Shown: positions 8,175-17,706, numbered from the stretch's first letter. The stretch is DNA of 64,000 nt from CAVSNH01 sp963729275 (GCA_963729275.1 CAVSNH010000002.1:22792-86791), one strand, 5' to 3'. Notes: generated by a model from the letters alone, not told the origin. Translations and numbers: made by a program.

Positions 8175-10577
8175 ATGGAATTCGTCCGCTGGTTCGACGG
8201 CATCAGTCTGGCCGATGCCCCTCTGGTGGGCGGCAAGGGTGCCAACCTCGGCGAGCTGACCGCGGCGGGGCTTCCGGTCCCACCCGGCTTCGTTGTGACG
8301 GTCGACGCCTATGGCGAGGCCCTGCGGCGCACCGGCCTCCGAGAGCAACTCCGCTCGATCATCGGAGCCGTCCATCCCGACGATCCTGCCGATCTCGACC
8401 GTGTCGCCCGCGAGGCCCAGAAGCTGGTGGGATCCGTTCCGCTTCCCGATGATGTGTCCAGCGCCGTCCTCACCGCCTATCACGGTCTCGGGGACGGTGC
8501 CATCGTCGCCGTCCGATCCTCCGGCACGGCTGAGGACAGCGCCGGTGCTTCGTTCGCGGGCATGAACGCCACCTTCACCAATGTGAGCGGGGACGCCGAG
8601 GTGCTCACCAGCGTGGTCGACTGTTGGGCGTCGCTCTACGGGGCCCGGGCCATCTCCTACCGGGCCAGCTGCGACCTCGACCAGGAGCCGACCCTGGGCG
8701 TGGTGATCCAGGAGATGGTCCCTTCCGAACAGTCCGGGGTCATGTTCACCGCCGATCCATCGACCGGCGACTGCAGCCGCCTGGTCATCGAGGCCGCCCT
8801 AGGCCAAGGCGAGGTGGTGGTGAGCGGCATGGTCGAGCCCGACACCTACGTCGTGTCCAAGGAGGGTCCGACCATGGTGAGCGCCCGGGTGGGCACCCAG
8901 TCCTTTGCCATCCAACGCGGGCCCGATGGCATGGACCGGCAGGTCGAGCTCGACGCTCGACAGGCGAGCGCACGCGTGCTGAGCGACGACCAGGTCATCG
9001 AGCTCGCTCGTCTCGGCCTGGCCACCGAGGAGCACTACGGCCGGCCACAGGACACGGAGTGGGCCATGGCCCGTGGACGTACCTACCTCGTGCAGTCACG
9101 GCCCATCACCACCCTGGGGGACGGTGACTCGGCAGACACCGAGCCCGGTCCGGCCCGGGCCCTCGTCCAGGGACTCGCCGCCTCATCGGGGCAGGCTGTC
9201 GGCCGGGTGCGTGTCCTCCGGTCGGTTTCCGAAGCCGACCGCCTGGAGGACGGAGAGGTCCTCGTCGCCCCCATGACCAGCCCGGACTGGGTACCGACCA
9301 TGCGCCGGGCGAGTGCCTTGGTCACCGACGGCGGGGGCATGACCTGCCACGCCGCCATCGTGTCTCGGGAGCTCGGTGTCCCCTGCGTCGTCGGGGCCCG
9401 GACGGCGACCACCGTCCTCCGGGACGGAGAGATGGTCACCGTCGATGGTGCCCAGGGCGTGGTCTACGAGGGCGACCAGCGGGGTCACATCACCGGGACG
9501 GCCGCAGGAACCGATGCCGGCCAGTCAGTCGCGGCGGGCGGATCGACCTCCTCGGGCCAGGCCATCGGCACCCGGACGCCCGACGGGGGAGGGACACTGC
9601 CGCTGGCCACTCGGCTCTACGTCAACCTGGCCTTCGCCGATCACGCCGACGAGGTCGCTCAGCTCGATGTGGACGGGGTCGGGTTGCTGCGGGCCGAGTT
9701 CATGGTCACCGATGCGTTGGCCGGGGTTCATCCCCGCCTGCTCCTCGAACGCGGGGAGACCCAGACCTTCATCGACGCCATGGCTGCCTCCCTGTTGCAC
9801 ATCACCGAGGCCTTCGCTCCTCGTCCGGTCGTCTACCGCAGCATCGACTTCCGCAGCAACGAGTTCTCGAACCTGGAAGGGGGCAACCGCTTCGAGCCCG
9901 TCGAGGAGAACCCGATGATCGGATACCGGGGCTGTTACCGCTACATCCGGGAGCCGGATCTGTTCCGGCTGGAGCTCGACGTCCTGGCCAAGGTGCTCGA
10001 GCGCACGAGCAACCTCACCCTCATGATCCCCTTCGTGCGCACCGCTTGGGAGCTCGAGGCCTGCCTCGAAGTCGTCGACAAGAGCCCGGTCGCCGGTGCT
10101 CTGCCTGTCTGGGTCATGGCCGAGGTCCCCTCGATCTGTTACCGGATCCCCGACTACGCAGCCATGGGGATCACCGGTGTGTCCATCGGCAGCAACGATC
10201 TCACTCAGCTCATGCTGGGCGTCGACCGCGACTCGCAGATCTGCGCCGAACTCTTCGACGAGGCCGACGCCGCGGTGCTCGATGCCATCGGCCGCATCGT
10301 CGACGGCTGCCGGCAGGCGGGGATCACCTCCTCGCTCTGCGGACAGGCTCCCTCCAACAACCCCGCGTTCGCAGAGCACCTGGTGCGACTGGGCATCACC
10401 TCGATCTCGGTGAACCCCGACTCGGTGGCGGCCGTCCGTCGGGCTGTCGCCCGGGCCGAATGGCGGCTCGTGCTCGACGCCGCCGATGCCTCCCGCCGGC
10501 CGGCAGCGGTTGCCCCGTCCGGGAGGCCCGGCCGGGCGAGCGCTCGATCCTCGTTCCACCGTCCGACACCGCGCTGA
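8175..10577 (+). CDS. ppsA: Phosphoenolpyruvate synthase (pyruvate, water dikinase)
   Basis: The 800-residue protein has the three expected domains: N-terminal ATP/pyruvate-binding domain (GGKGANLGELTAAGLPVPPGF; AVRSSGTAEDS; VMFTADP), the mobile phosphohistidine domain with TDGGGMTCHAAIVSRELGVPCVVG (His near 392), and the C-terminal PEP-binding barrel (ENPMIGYRG; IGSNDLTQLMLGVDRD; LCGQAPS). It converts pyruvate and ATP to PEP, AMP and phosphate. The ATG at 8175 has AGGAGGGTAGG just upstream. Together with the pyruvate kinase-like gene and the POR operon it places three pyruvate-node enzymes within 9 kb. Confidence 0.95.
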   Translation: MEFVRWFDGISLADAPLVGGKGANLGELTAAGLPVPPGFVVTVDAYGEALRRTGLREQLRSIIGAVHPDDPADLDRVAREAQKLVGSVPLPDDVSSAVLTAYHGLGDGAIVAVRSSGTAEDSAGASFAGMNATFTNVSGDAEVLTSVVDCWASLYGARAISYRASCDLDQEPTLGVVIQEMVPSEQSGVMFTADPSTGDCSRLVIEAALGQGEVVVSGMVEPDTYVVSKEGPTMVSARVGTQSFAIQRGPDGMDRQVELDARQASARVLSDDQVIELARLGLATEEHYGRPQDTEWAMARGRTYLVQSRPITTLGDGDSADTEPGPARALVQGLAASSGQAVGRVRVLRSVSEADRLEDGEVLVAPMTSPDWVPTMRRASALVTDGGGMTCHAAIVSRELGVPCVVGARTATTVLRDGEMVTVDGAQGVVYEGDQRGHITGTAAGTDAGQSVAAGGSTSSGQAIGTRTPDGGGTLPLATRLYVNLAFADHADEVAQLDVDGVGLLRAEFMVTDALAGVHPRLLLERGETQTFIDAMAASLLHITEAFAPRPVVYRSIDFRSNEFSNLEGGNRFEPVEENPMIGYRGCYRYIREPDLFRLELDVLAKVLERTSNLTLMIPFVRTAWELEACLEVVDKSPVAGALPVWVMAEVPSICYRIPDYAAMGITGVSIGSNDLTQLMLGVDRDSQICAELFDEADAAVLDAIGRIVDGCRQAGITSSLCGQAPSNNPAFAEHLVRLGITSISVNPDSVAAVRRAVARAEWRLVLDAADASRRPAAVAPSGRPGRASARSSFHRPTPR

Positions 10578-10587
10578 GGTGCAAGCC

Positions 10588-10612
10588 AAGGCCGCCTTTT
10601 CCTTTTCTTTAC
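10588..10612 (+). terminator. Weak terminator-like element
   Basis: A short AAGG/CCTT stem with a three-base loop is followed by a T-rich run (TTCCTTTTCTTT) just after the PEP synthase stop. The stem is only four pairs, so this is tentative. Confidence 0.3.
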
Positions 10613-10700
10613 CGCGCCCTCCTCCACGCAGTGGACCGGCGTCCGCCGCCGGGGGCACCGGGCTGGCCCGTCGCCGACCGTCTCGGACAGGATCGGGGTG

Positions 10701-11948
10701 ATGCGGGCGGTGGACGAGGCAACTCTGGCCGATCGGCTGAGGGCCATCGACCGTCCGAGCCCCCGGGTCGTCGTCTCGGGCAACTTCGCTACGCCCTGGG
10801 AGCTCCTGGGAGTGGTGGACGGGGCGCTCGACCGATACCGGCTCTTCGCCCTCAACCCCCAGCCGGGTTGGCCCAGCCGGGAGGGCGTGATCACCGAGAC
10901 TCCATTCGTGGGCCCGGGAGTCCGCCACGACCCCTGGCTCGACTACCTCCCGATGCGGCTGTCTCTGGTCCCCCGCCTGTTCGACTCGCTCCGGCCGCCC
11001 GACGTGGCCCTCATCCACACGTCGACGCCGCGGGACGGCAAGGTCTCGCTCGGCATCGAGGTCAACATCCTCCCGGCCGCCGTCGAACGGGTCCGCCAAC
11101 GCGGGGGGCTGGTCGTGGCCCAGCTCAACCCGTCGATGCCCCACACGTGCGGCGACGCCGAGATCGGCCTCGATGAGATCGACCTGGGCGTCGAGGTGGA
11201 CGCCGCCCTTCCCTCCCCCACTCCCCGGCCCCTCGACGACGCCGCCGTGGTCATCGGTGAGCGAGTGGCCGGCTATGCCAGCGACGGTGGAACCGTGCAG
11301 CTCGGCATCGGTCAGCTGCCCGATGCCGCCGCCCGCTCGTTGCGGGCGAAGCGAGGCCTCGGGGTCTGGTCGGAGATGGTGAGCGACGGCGTCGTCGAGC
11401 TCGAGCGGTCGGGTGCTCTCGACCCGGGGCGCCCGCTGTGTGCCTCGTTCCTCTTCGGCTCGCCCGACGTCTATGACTGGGCTGACGAGAACCCCCGGCT
11501 GGTCATGCGCCGGACCGAGGTCATCAACGACCCGTCCCGCATCGCCGCGCAGCCGGCCATGCTGTCGATCAACACCGCTCTCGAAGTCGATCTCTTCGCC
11601 CAGGCCAACGCCTGCTCCGTCCGCGGCACCGTCTATTCGGGTTTTGGAGGCCAGCCCGATTTCGTCGAGGGGGCTCTCCACTCGGCCGAAGGCCATGCGA
11701 TCATCGCCCTCCGGGCGTGGCACGAGCGCACCGACTCCTCGACCATCGTGCCCCTCATCCAGGCGCCGGTCTGCACGTTCCAGCACTCGGTGGTGGTCAC
11801 CGACGTCGGACAGGCGGAGATCTTCGGCCGCAGCCAGCACGCCCAGGCCCGGCTTCTCATCGACGAGACGGCCGATCCCCGGGCACGGGAGGCGCTGTGG
11901 GAAGCGGCCGTCCGCCTCGGATTGGTCCGACCCCACCGGTCCGCCTGA
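10701..11948 (+). CDS. Acetyl-CoA hydrolase / 4-hydroxybutyrate CoA-transferase family protein
   Basis: The 415-residue protein follows the family I CoA-transferase plan: an N-terminal half with VALIHTSTPRDGKVSLGIEVN and VVAQLNPSMPHTCGD, a middle IGQLPDAAA segment, then GVWSEMVSDGVVEL, which carries the conserved catalytic Glu region, and a C-terminal GFGGQPDFVEGA-type motif with VTDVGQAEIFG. Such enzymes swap or release CoA from acetyl-, succinyl- or 4-hydroxybutyryl-CoA and are common in fermenting cells. Exact substrate is open. An ATG at 10701 follows a GTG at 10698; either could start. Confidence 0.85.
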   Translation: MRAVDEATLADRLRAIDRPSPRVVVSGNFATPWELLGVVDGALDRYRLFALNPQPGWPSREGVITETPFVGPGVRHDPWLDYLPMRLSLVPRLFDSLRPPDVALIHTSTPRDGKVSLGIEVNILPAAVERVRQRGGLVVAQLNPSMPHTCGDAEIGLDEIDLGVEVDAALPSPTPRPLDDAAVVIGERVAGYASDGGTVQLGIGQLPDAAARSLRAKRGLGVWSEMVSDGVVELERSGALDPGRPLCASFLFGSPDVYDWADENPRLVMRRTEVINDPSRIAAQPAMLSINTALEVDLFAQANACSVRGTVYSGFGGQPDFVEGALHSAEGHAIIALRAWHERTDSSTIVPLIQAPVCTFQHSVVVTDVGQAEIFGRSQHAQARLLIDETADPRAREALWEAAVRLGLVRPHRSA

Positions 11949-11996
11949 GTGGGCGGGCACTCAGGGGCGGCGGGATCGGCGGCTCCCCCAGTCACC

Positions 11997-13625
11997 TCAA
12001 CGAGGCTCGGGGACGATGTCGATGGCCCCGCACGGACACTCCTCGACGCAGATCCCGCAACCCTTGCAGTAGTCGAGGTCGATCCGGTAGCGCTCGCCCG
12101 CCCCGAGCTTGATGACCGCGTTGTCGGGACATACCCCGTAGCAGTTGTCGCACTCGAAGCAGTTGCCGCACGAGAGGCACCGTCGAGCCTCGAACGTGGC
12201 GTCCTCGCCACTGAGGCCGCTCACCACCTCGTCGAAGGTCGTCCGCCGGCGCGCCGCTTCGAGGCGAGGCCGGACCATCCTCGGCGCATCCTCGTAGTAC
12301 CAGGTGTTGAGCCGGTCGACGGTGGCCAGCTGCCGTTCGACCGGCTCGGGGAGGGTGCGGCCGGCCAGGTAGGCATCGATGGCGGTTGCGGCCCGATGCC
12401 CCTCCCCGATGGCCGCGGTCACCGTCTGCTCGCCACCGATGGCGTCACCGCCGGCGAAGACGCCGGGACGGGAGGTCATCTGGTCGCGGCCGACGTCGAC
12501 GACCCCCTCGGCGATGCGCACATCGCCGAGGTCGTCGAGCAGCGAGAGGTCCGCGTCCTGGCCCAGGGCCAGGACCAGTGAGTCGGCGTCGAGCTCCTCG
12601 TGCTCGCCGGTCGGCTGCGGGAACCCGTCTTCGTCGAGGGCCATGCGCTCGACGAGGAGGCGCCCACCGTCGGCCCGGGAGACGGTCGACAGCCATCGCA
12701 CTCGCACCCCCTCGGCCAGGGCATCGGTCACCTCCTCGTCATGGGCCGGCATCCGCTCTCGGGTCCGGCGATAGACGACCACCGCGTCGGTGGCTCCGAG
12801 CCTGGTCGCCGTGCGAGCGGCGTCCATGGCCGTGTCCCCGCCGCCGTAGACGACCACCTGCCGCCCGAGCTCGGGAGGATGACCCTCCTCGAGCCCATGA
12901 AGGAGCGAGACGGCCTCGACGAGCCGGGCAGCGTCACCGGCCGGGATCTCCGGTCGGCGTCCCCGCTGCGCCCCCACGGCGATGAAGGCCGCGTCGAAGC
13001 CTCCCTCGGAGATCGCCGCGCCAGCCGCAGTGACCGGGCTGTCGGTCACCAGGGTGACGCCCATGGCGACGATGCGGGCGATCTCGGCGTCGACGACCTG
13101 CCGGGGAAGGCGATAGGCCGGGATGCCGTAGCGCATCATGCCGCCGGGCTTTGCCGCCGCTTCGTGCACCTCGACCTCGTGCCCCATCCGGCGGAGGTGG
13201 TAGGCGGCCGACAACCCGGCCGGGCCGGCCCCGACCACGAGCACCCGAGACCCTGATCCGGCCTCGCCTGGTGCCACGGTCCATCCGGACTCGATGGCCC
13301 GGTCGCCGAGGAAGCGCTCGACGGCGTTGATCCCCACCGCCTCGTCGAGGCTGGCTCGGTTGCAGGCCGTCTCGCAGGGTCGGAAGCAGGCCCGACCCAT
13401 GACCGCCGGGAACGGGTTGGTGTCCATGAGGATCCGCCATGCCCCCTCGTCGTCCCCTTCCTCGGCCCGGTACAACCAGCCCTGGATGTCCTCCCCGGCC
13501 GGGCAGGCGTGGTTGCACGGTGCCAGTCGGTCGACGTAGACGGGCCGCTCCGAGCGCCACGAGCCGGTCTTGTTGGCCAGACTGGACCCGACGTCCAAGG
13601 TGATGGCGAACGGTTTCCCCTTCAT
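11997..13625 (-). CDS. NAD(P)H oxidoreductase (GltD/PreT-like) fused to a C-terminal 2x[4Fe-4S] ferredoxin
   Basis: The 542-residue flavoprotein has an N-terminal cysteine cluster (CNHACPAGEDIQGW ... CFRPCETAC), an FAD site (VVGAGPAGLSAAYHLR), an NAD(P) site (VVYGGGDTAMDAA) and a GDAIGG FAD-closing motif. The tail has a third cysteine cluster (CLSCGNCFECDNCYGVCP) and CKGCGICVEECPCGAI of ferredoxin or POR-delta type. It probably exchanges electrons between reduced ferredoxin and NAD(P). Its ATG overlaps the POR beta stop in ATGA, so it is the last gene of the coupled GAPDH-POR operon and likely supplies the missing delta subunit. Confidence 0.9.
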   Translation of the reverse strand: MKGKPFAITLDVGSSLANKTGSWRSERPVYVDRLAPCNHACPAGEDIQGWLYRAEEGDDEGAWRILMDTNPFPAVMGRACFRPCETACNRASLDEAVGINAVERFLGDRAIESGWTVAPGEAGSGSRVLVVGAGPAGLSAAYHLRRMGHEVEVHEAAAKPGGMMRYGIPAYRLPRQVVDAEIARIVAMGVTLVTDSPVTAAGAAISEGGFDAAFIAVGAQRGRRPEIPAGDAARLVEAVSLLHGLEEGHPPELGRQVVVYGGGDTAMDAARTATRLGATDAVVVYRRTRERMPAHDEEVTDALAEGVRVRWLSTVSRADGGRLLVERMALDEDGFPQPTGEHEELDADSLVLALGQDADLSLLDDLGDVRIAEGVVDVGRDQMTSRPGVFAGGDAIGGEQTVTAAIGEGHRAATAIDAYLAGRTLPEPVERQLATVDRLNTWYYEDAPRMVRPRLEAARRRTTFDEVVSGLSGEDATFEARRCLSCGNCFECDNCYGVCPDNAVIKLGAGERYRIDLDYCKGCGICVEECPCGAIDIVPEPR

Positions 13626-14656
13626 GGCCGTGCTCCCGTCTCGGCCGGCAGCTCGAGGAGCCCGTAGCGCTCGATGTTGCGGTCGGCGATGGCTTGGATG
13701 TGTGCGACGATCTCGGGAGCGGCCACCGTGCCATCGGGGGCGAAGAGATGGGCGAACCGACCCTGCAGGCGCAGGTACTCCTCGACCGGCACCGGCCGTC
13801 GGATGGTGGAGACGCCCACGACCTGGCCCCCCTCGGCCTCGATGACCGGAAACAGCCCGCACTGCTGGGCCAGCCGGGCGATGCGGATCGTGTCACGCGG
13901 GGCTGACGCCCAGCCGAGCGGACAGGTCACCAGCACGTGCAGGTAACGGGCACCGTGGAACGTCATGGCCCGGGCGACCTTCGACTCGAGGTCGAACAAG
14001 TCGCCGACGGTGGCCGTGGCCACGTAGGGGATCTCGTGGGCCATGGCCACGCGGGCCATGTCCTTGCCCTGGCCGAAGGCGTTGCCCGGGGCCGGACCGA
14101 TGGCCTCGGTGGTCGCCGTCCGGGCCGACGGTGGGGTGGCTCCGGACCGCTGCACCCCCGTGTTCATGTAACCCTCGTTGTCGTAACAGACGAAGAGCAC
14201 GTCGTCGTTTCGCTCGAAGAGGCCCGAGAGGCACCCCATCCCGATGTCGACGGCGCCCCCGTCGCCGGCCTGGCCGATCACCCGGACTTCCGTCTCACCC
14301 TTGGCCTCGAGTGAGGCGGCCACACCGGCAGCCACGGCCGGCGCGTTGGCGAACAGCGAATGGAGCCACGGCAGTCGCCAGGACGTCTCCGGGTAGGGCG
14401 TGGAGAAGACCTCGAGGCAGCCCGTGGCGTTGACGGCGATGAGCTTGCCGTCGGTTGCCCGCATGGCCGCGTCGAGCACGTAGCGAGCCCCGAGGGCTTC
14501 GCCGCAGCCTTCACAGGCCCGGTGACCGGACGTCAACGAATTAGCCCGATGGGCGTCGGCCTGGGCGTTCTTCTCGTCGTCCTCGAGGAGGCGATTGCCC
14601 ACGGCCCGACTTCCCACCTGATAGAAGCGAACCGGGGTGCGGGGGGCGTCGGTCAT
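13622..14656 (-). CDS. porB: 2-oxoacid:ferredoxin oxidoreductase beta subunit (thiamine pyrophosphate-binding)
   Basis: This 344-residue subunit carries the CEGCGEA cysteine pair, ATGCLEV, and the TPP-binding GQAGDGGAVDIGMG ... CYDNEGYMNTGVQRS motif of pyruvate:ferredoxin oxidoreductase beta chains. With alpha and gamma it oxidatively decarboxylates a 2-oxoacid, most likely pyruvate, to acyl-CoA and reduces ferredoxin. Start and stop both overlap their neighbours by four bases (ATGA). The TPP motif and first cysteines are intact. Pyruvate specificity is inferred from the neighbouring glycolytic genes, not from a diagnostic residue. Confidence 0.93.
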   Translation of the reverse strand: MTDAPRTPVRFYQVGSRAVGNRLLEDDEKNAQADAHRANSLTSGHRACEGCGEALGARYVLDAAMRATDGKLIAVNATGCLEVFSTPYPETSWRLPWLHSLFANAPAVAAGVAASLEAKGETEVRVIGQAGDGGAVDIGMGCLSGLFERNDDVLFVCYDNEGYMNTGVQRSGATPPSARTATTEAIGPAPGNAFGQGKDMARVAMAHEIPYVATATVGDLFDLESKVARAMTFHGARYLHVLVTCPLGWASAPRDTIRIARLAQQCGLFPVIEAEGGQVVGVSTIRRPVPVEEYLRLQGRFAHLFAPDGTVAAPEIVAHIQAIADRNIERYGLLELPAETGARP

Positions 14657-15906
14657 CGGCCGTGGGGGGCGACGAGACCGCCCTCGCGCAACAGGTTCTC
14701 GGCCATCGGTCCGGACCGGCGCTGCGCCGCCATGCGGTCGAGCTCGGCCTGGACGACGTCCCGCTTCAGGTCGCAGAAGACGAAGTCCCCGAGCCGCCCC
14801 GCGCCCGCCTGCTCGATGAGAGACCGCAACGAGGCGGCCCGGACCGGCCGACCGCCGAGGCCGGCGACCACGGTGTGCACCTCGGCCGGCGCTCCCTGTT
14901 GGGCCAGCAGCAGGTCGGCCGAGAGCACGCCGCCGAACCCGCTGGAGAAGGCCCGCTCGACGACCACGACTCGGACGGCACGTTCGAGGGCCCGGCGAAC
15001 CTCGTCGGCCGGGAAGGGGCGGAAGCAGCGGATGCCGAGGACCCCGACGGCCACATCCTCGTCGCGTAGGTCGTCGACGACGTCCTTGATGGTCCCGACG
15101 ACCGAGCCCATGGCCACCACCACCGTCTCGGCCCCCTCCAGCCGGTAGCTGTCCAGCAGGCCGACAGGCTCCCGGCCGAGGACGGCGGCGTTGGCGTCGG
15201 CCAGCCTGGGGGCGAGGTCGAGTGCCCTCCGCAGCTGGGAGTGGGCGAGGAAGCGCACTTCGGTGAAGGCCTCGGGCCCGACCATGGCCCCGATGGAGAC
15301 GGGCTCGCGCCAGTCGAGCACCTGCCGGGGCTCGAAGGGGGGCACCAGCTGGTCGACCTGGGCCTGGGTGGGGACGTCGATGCCTTCCACCGCGTGGGTG
15401 AGGACGAACCCGTCCATACAGACCATGGCCGGAATCGAGAGCTCCTCGGCCAGGGCGAAGGCCAGCACGTGGAGGTCGACCGCCTCTTGGTTCGACCCGG
15501 CGAACAGCTGGATCCACCCGGCGTCGCGAACGGCCATGGCGTCGGAGTGGTCGTTCCAGATGTTGATGGGCGCACCCACGGCCCGGTTGGCCAGGGTCAT
15601 GACGATAGGCAAGCCCAGCCCGGCGGCGTTGTAGACAGCCTCGGCCATGAAGAGGAGGCCCTGGCTCGAGGTGGCCGTGTAGGCACGGGACCCGGTGGCC
15701 GACGCCCCGATGGCGATGGACAGAGCCGAGAACTCCGAGTCGGCGTTGATGTACTCACACGGGGAGAGCTCGCCGGACTTCACCATCGTCCCCAACGTCT
15801 CGATGATGTGGGTCTGGGGCGAGATGGGATAAGTGGAGACGACCTCGGGACGGCAGAGAGCGACGGCCCGGGCCACAGCCCGCGATCCCTCAATCTGCTC
15901 CAGCAC
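14653..15906 (-). CDS. porA: 2-oxoacid:ferredoxin oxidoreductase alpha subunit
   Basis: The 417-residue protein begins EQIEGSRAVARAVALCRPEVVSTYPISPQTHI, the standard PorA opening with the YPI(S/T)PQT motif that contacts the substrate, followed by ATSSQGLLFMAEAVYNAAG and RAVGAPINIWNDHSD. I chose the GTG at 15906, which overlaps the gamma gene end by 17 bases, because all family residues lie downstream of it; the open frame further upstream is low-complexity and overlaps gamma. It forms the catalytic core with POR beta. Confidence 0.92.
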   Translation of the reverse strand: MLEQIEGSRAVARAVALCRPEVVSTYPISPQTHIIETLGTMVKSGELSPCEYINADSEFSALSIAIGASATGSRAYTATSSQGLLFMAEAVYNAAGLGLPIVMTLANRAVGAPINIWNDHSDAMAVRDAGWIQLFAGSNQEAVDLHVLAFALAEELSIPAMVCMDGFVLTHAVEGIDVPTQAQVDQLVPPFEPRQVLDWREPVSIGAMVGPEAFTEVRFLAHSQLRRALDLAPRLADANAAVLGREPVGLLDSYRLEGAETVVVAMGSVVGTIKDVVDDLRDEDVAVGVLGIRCFRPFPADEVRRALERAVRVVVVERAFSSGFGGVLSADLLLAQQGAPAEVHTVVAGLGGRPVRAASLRSLIEQAGAGRLGDFVFCDLKRDVVQAELDRMAAQRRSGPMAENLLREGGLVAPHGR

Positions 15907-16516
15907 GAGCCATGCCCTTCTCTTCGGCGACGTGGTCGAATCCTGCTCGGGCAGCGGCGGCGTTGGCCTCGCCGACCGGGCCCGGGAACCGCTGCCGGAT
16001 GGCGGCCGTGACGGCCTCGATGGAGACGACGCCGACCAAGGCGGAAAAGCCCCCGAGGAGCGCGGCGTTGGGGGTAGGGCGGCCGAGATACCGCCGAGCC
16101 AGCTCGGTGGCGGGCACGGTGAGCAGCCGATCTTCTCCGAGCCGAGCCACCAGGTCGGCCAGCCCGAGCTCATCGAAGGTCTCGGTCGTGTTCAACATCA
16201 CGTACCCCTCGTCCCGCAGCCCGGTGAAGAGGTCCACGGAATGCACGAGCGTGGGGTCCAGGACAACCAGTGCGTCAGGCTCGAGAACCGGTTCGCGGGT
16301 GCGGATGGTCGAGGTGGCCAGCCGGCAGTAGGCCTCGACGGGCGCCCCCATCCTCTCGGAGCCGAAGCTCGGGAAGGCCTGGGCGAACAACCCGTCGTCG
16401 AAGGCGGACACGGCCAACAGCTCGGCGGCCGTGACCGTCCCCTGGCCGCCCCGGCCGTGCAGGCGGACCTCGAACGTCCGGCGCCGGCCGTTTCGGGCCT
16501 CGGGAGGAAGGGTCAC
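15890..16516 (-). CDS. porG: 2-oxoacid:ferredoxin oxidoreductase gamma subunit
   Basis: The 208-residue protein has the gamma-domain signature EVRLHGRGGQGTVTAAELLA, followed by AFPSFGSERMGAPVEAYCRL and NTALLGG-like NAALLGGFSALVG. The gamma subunit helps bind CoA in POR-family enzymes. The GTG start overlaps the GAPDH stop (GTGA), and the end overlaps POR alpha. With separate gamma, alpha, beta and a ferredoxin-bearing fourth gene the set is a four-subunit POR/VOR type with a rearranged delta. Confidence 0.92.
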   Translation of the reverse strand: MTLPPEARNGRRRTFEVRLHGRGGQGTVTAAELLAVSAFDDGLFAQAFPSFGSERMGAPVEAYCRLATSTIRTREPVLEPDALVVLDPTLVHSVDLFTGLRDEGYVMLNTTETFDELGLADLVARLGEDRLLTVPATELARRYLGRPTPNAALLGGFSALVGVVSIEAVTAAIRQRFPGPVGEANAAAARAGFDHVAEEKGMARAGAD

Positions 16517-17526
16517 GGACGTCCGGCCGCGCCAACCACGGCGGTGAGCTCGGCCAGACGGGTGGCATAGCCCCACTCGTTGTCGTACCAGCCCATGACC
16601 TTGACCAGGCGACCCTGGACCATGGTCAGCCCGGCGTCGTAGACGCAGGAGGCGTCCGATCCCACGATGTCGCTGGAGACGAGGTCGTCCTCCGAGTACT
16701 CGAGGCGTCCGACCAATGGACCCGCCGAGGCCGCGGCCCAGTAGGCGTGATCGATCTCCTCGATGGTGCGGGCGGCGGGCAAGAGGGCCACAAGGTCGGT
16801 CACCGAGGCGTCGGGGATGGGGACCCTGAGAGCGAGGCCGTCCAAGTGTCCGGCAAGTTCCGCCACGACCTGGCCGGTGGCTCGGGCGGCACCGGTGGTG
16901 GTGGGGACGATGTTGACAGCCGCGGCCCGTGCTCGACGTGGGTCCTTGTGCAGCGAGTCGACCAGACGCTGGTCGCCCGTGTAGGCGTGCACCGTGGTCA
17001 TGAGACCGTCCTCGATCCCGAAGGCGTCGACCAGCACCTTGGCCAAGACGGCCAGGCAGTTGGTCGTACACGAGGCGTTGGACACGACGACGTGGCGGCT
17101 GGGGTCGAACTCCCCGTCGTTGACCCCCATGACGAAGGTCCCGTCGGCCCCTTTGCAGGGAGCCGACACCACGACGCGAGGCGCACCGGCGTCCAGGTGG
17201 CCGGCGGCCTGGTCACGGGCGGTGAACCGGCCGGTTGCCTCCACCACCACGTCGACGTCGAGGTCGGCCCAGGGAAGGGATTTGACCTCCGGTTCGGCCA
17301 GCAGGCGGATGCGCCTGCTCCCGACCACCAGATCCGAGCCCTCGACCACCACCGGCTCGGGGAAGCGCCCGTAGATCGAGTCGCGAGCGAGGAGGCGGGC
17401 CAGCTGTTCGGGCGTCCCCAGGTCGTTCACGGCCACCACCTCGATGGGGGTTTGCCGTCCGGCACCGACGCGCAGCAGCGCCCGGCCCATTCGCCCGAAT
17501 CCGTTGATGCCCACTCGAATGGTCAC
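16513..17526 (-). CDS. gap: Glyceraldehyde-3-phosphate dehydrogenase
   Basis: The 337-residue enzyme has the NAD site VGINGFGRMGR, the catalytic SNASCTTNC (nucleophile Cys about residue 153), HAYTGDQRLVDSLHKDPRRARAA and the WYDNEWGYA end. It oxidises glyceraldehyde 3-phosphate to 1,3-bisphosphoglycerate. The GTG at 17526 follows AGAAGGGA by about 8 bases. It is the first gene of the operon that continues with POR gamma, alpha and beta, an unusual pairing since gap normally sits with pgk and tpi. Two DosR-like boxes lie upstream. A decayed second copy of its 5' end and promoter lies at 40.5-40.9 kb. Confidence 0.95.
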   Translation of the reverse strand: MTIRVGINGFGRMGRALLRVGAGRQTPIEVVAVNDLGTPEQLARLLARDSIYGRFPEPVVVEGSDLVVGSRRIRLLAEPEVKSLPWADLDVDVVVEATGRFTARDQAAGHLDAGAPRVVVSAPCKGADGTFVMGVNDGEFDPSRHVVVSNASCTTNCLAVLAKVLVDAFGIEDGLMTTVHAYTGDQRLVDSLHKDPRRARAAAVNIVPTTTGAARATGQVVAELAGHLDGLALRVPIPDASVTDLVALLPAARTIEEIDHAYWAAASAGPLVGRLEYSEDDLVSSDIVGSDASCVYDAGLTMVQGRLVKVMGWYDNEWGYATRLAELTAVVGAAGRP

Positions 17527-17612
17527 GATGGCAATCCCTTCTGGCTGGGGCGACGCAGTGGACCCGCGAGGAGCGGGCCCTAGCAGCATGCGCTCGACGG
17601 TCCGTGGGCGAC

Positions 17613-17628
17613 AGGGTCCAAAGTCACC
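17613..17628. promoter_or_regulatory. DosR-like box 5
   Basis: AGGGTCCAAAGTCACC, a weaker reverse-orientation match, 86 bp upstream of GAPDH. Its counterpart is preserved in the duplicated region at 40730. Confidence 0.5.
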
Positions 17629-17706
17629 GATGCCGAGCGAAGCGGCGACCTCGGGCGGACCGAAGGCAGGGTGCCTCGCCATCACCGCCACCCTGGCGGA
17701 GCCGGG

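Noticed and set aside
9525..11960. 811-codon minus-strand frame opposite PEP synthase and the CoA-transferase
   Set aside because: High-GC codon bias leaves the opposite strand open; both sense genes have full domain sets.
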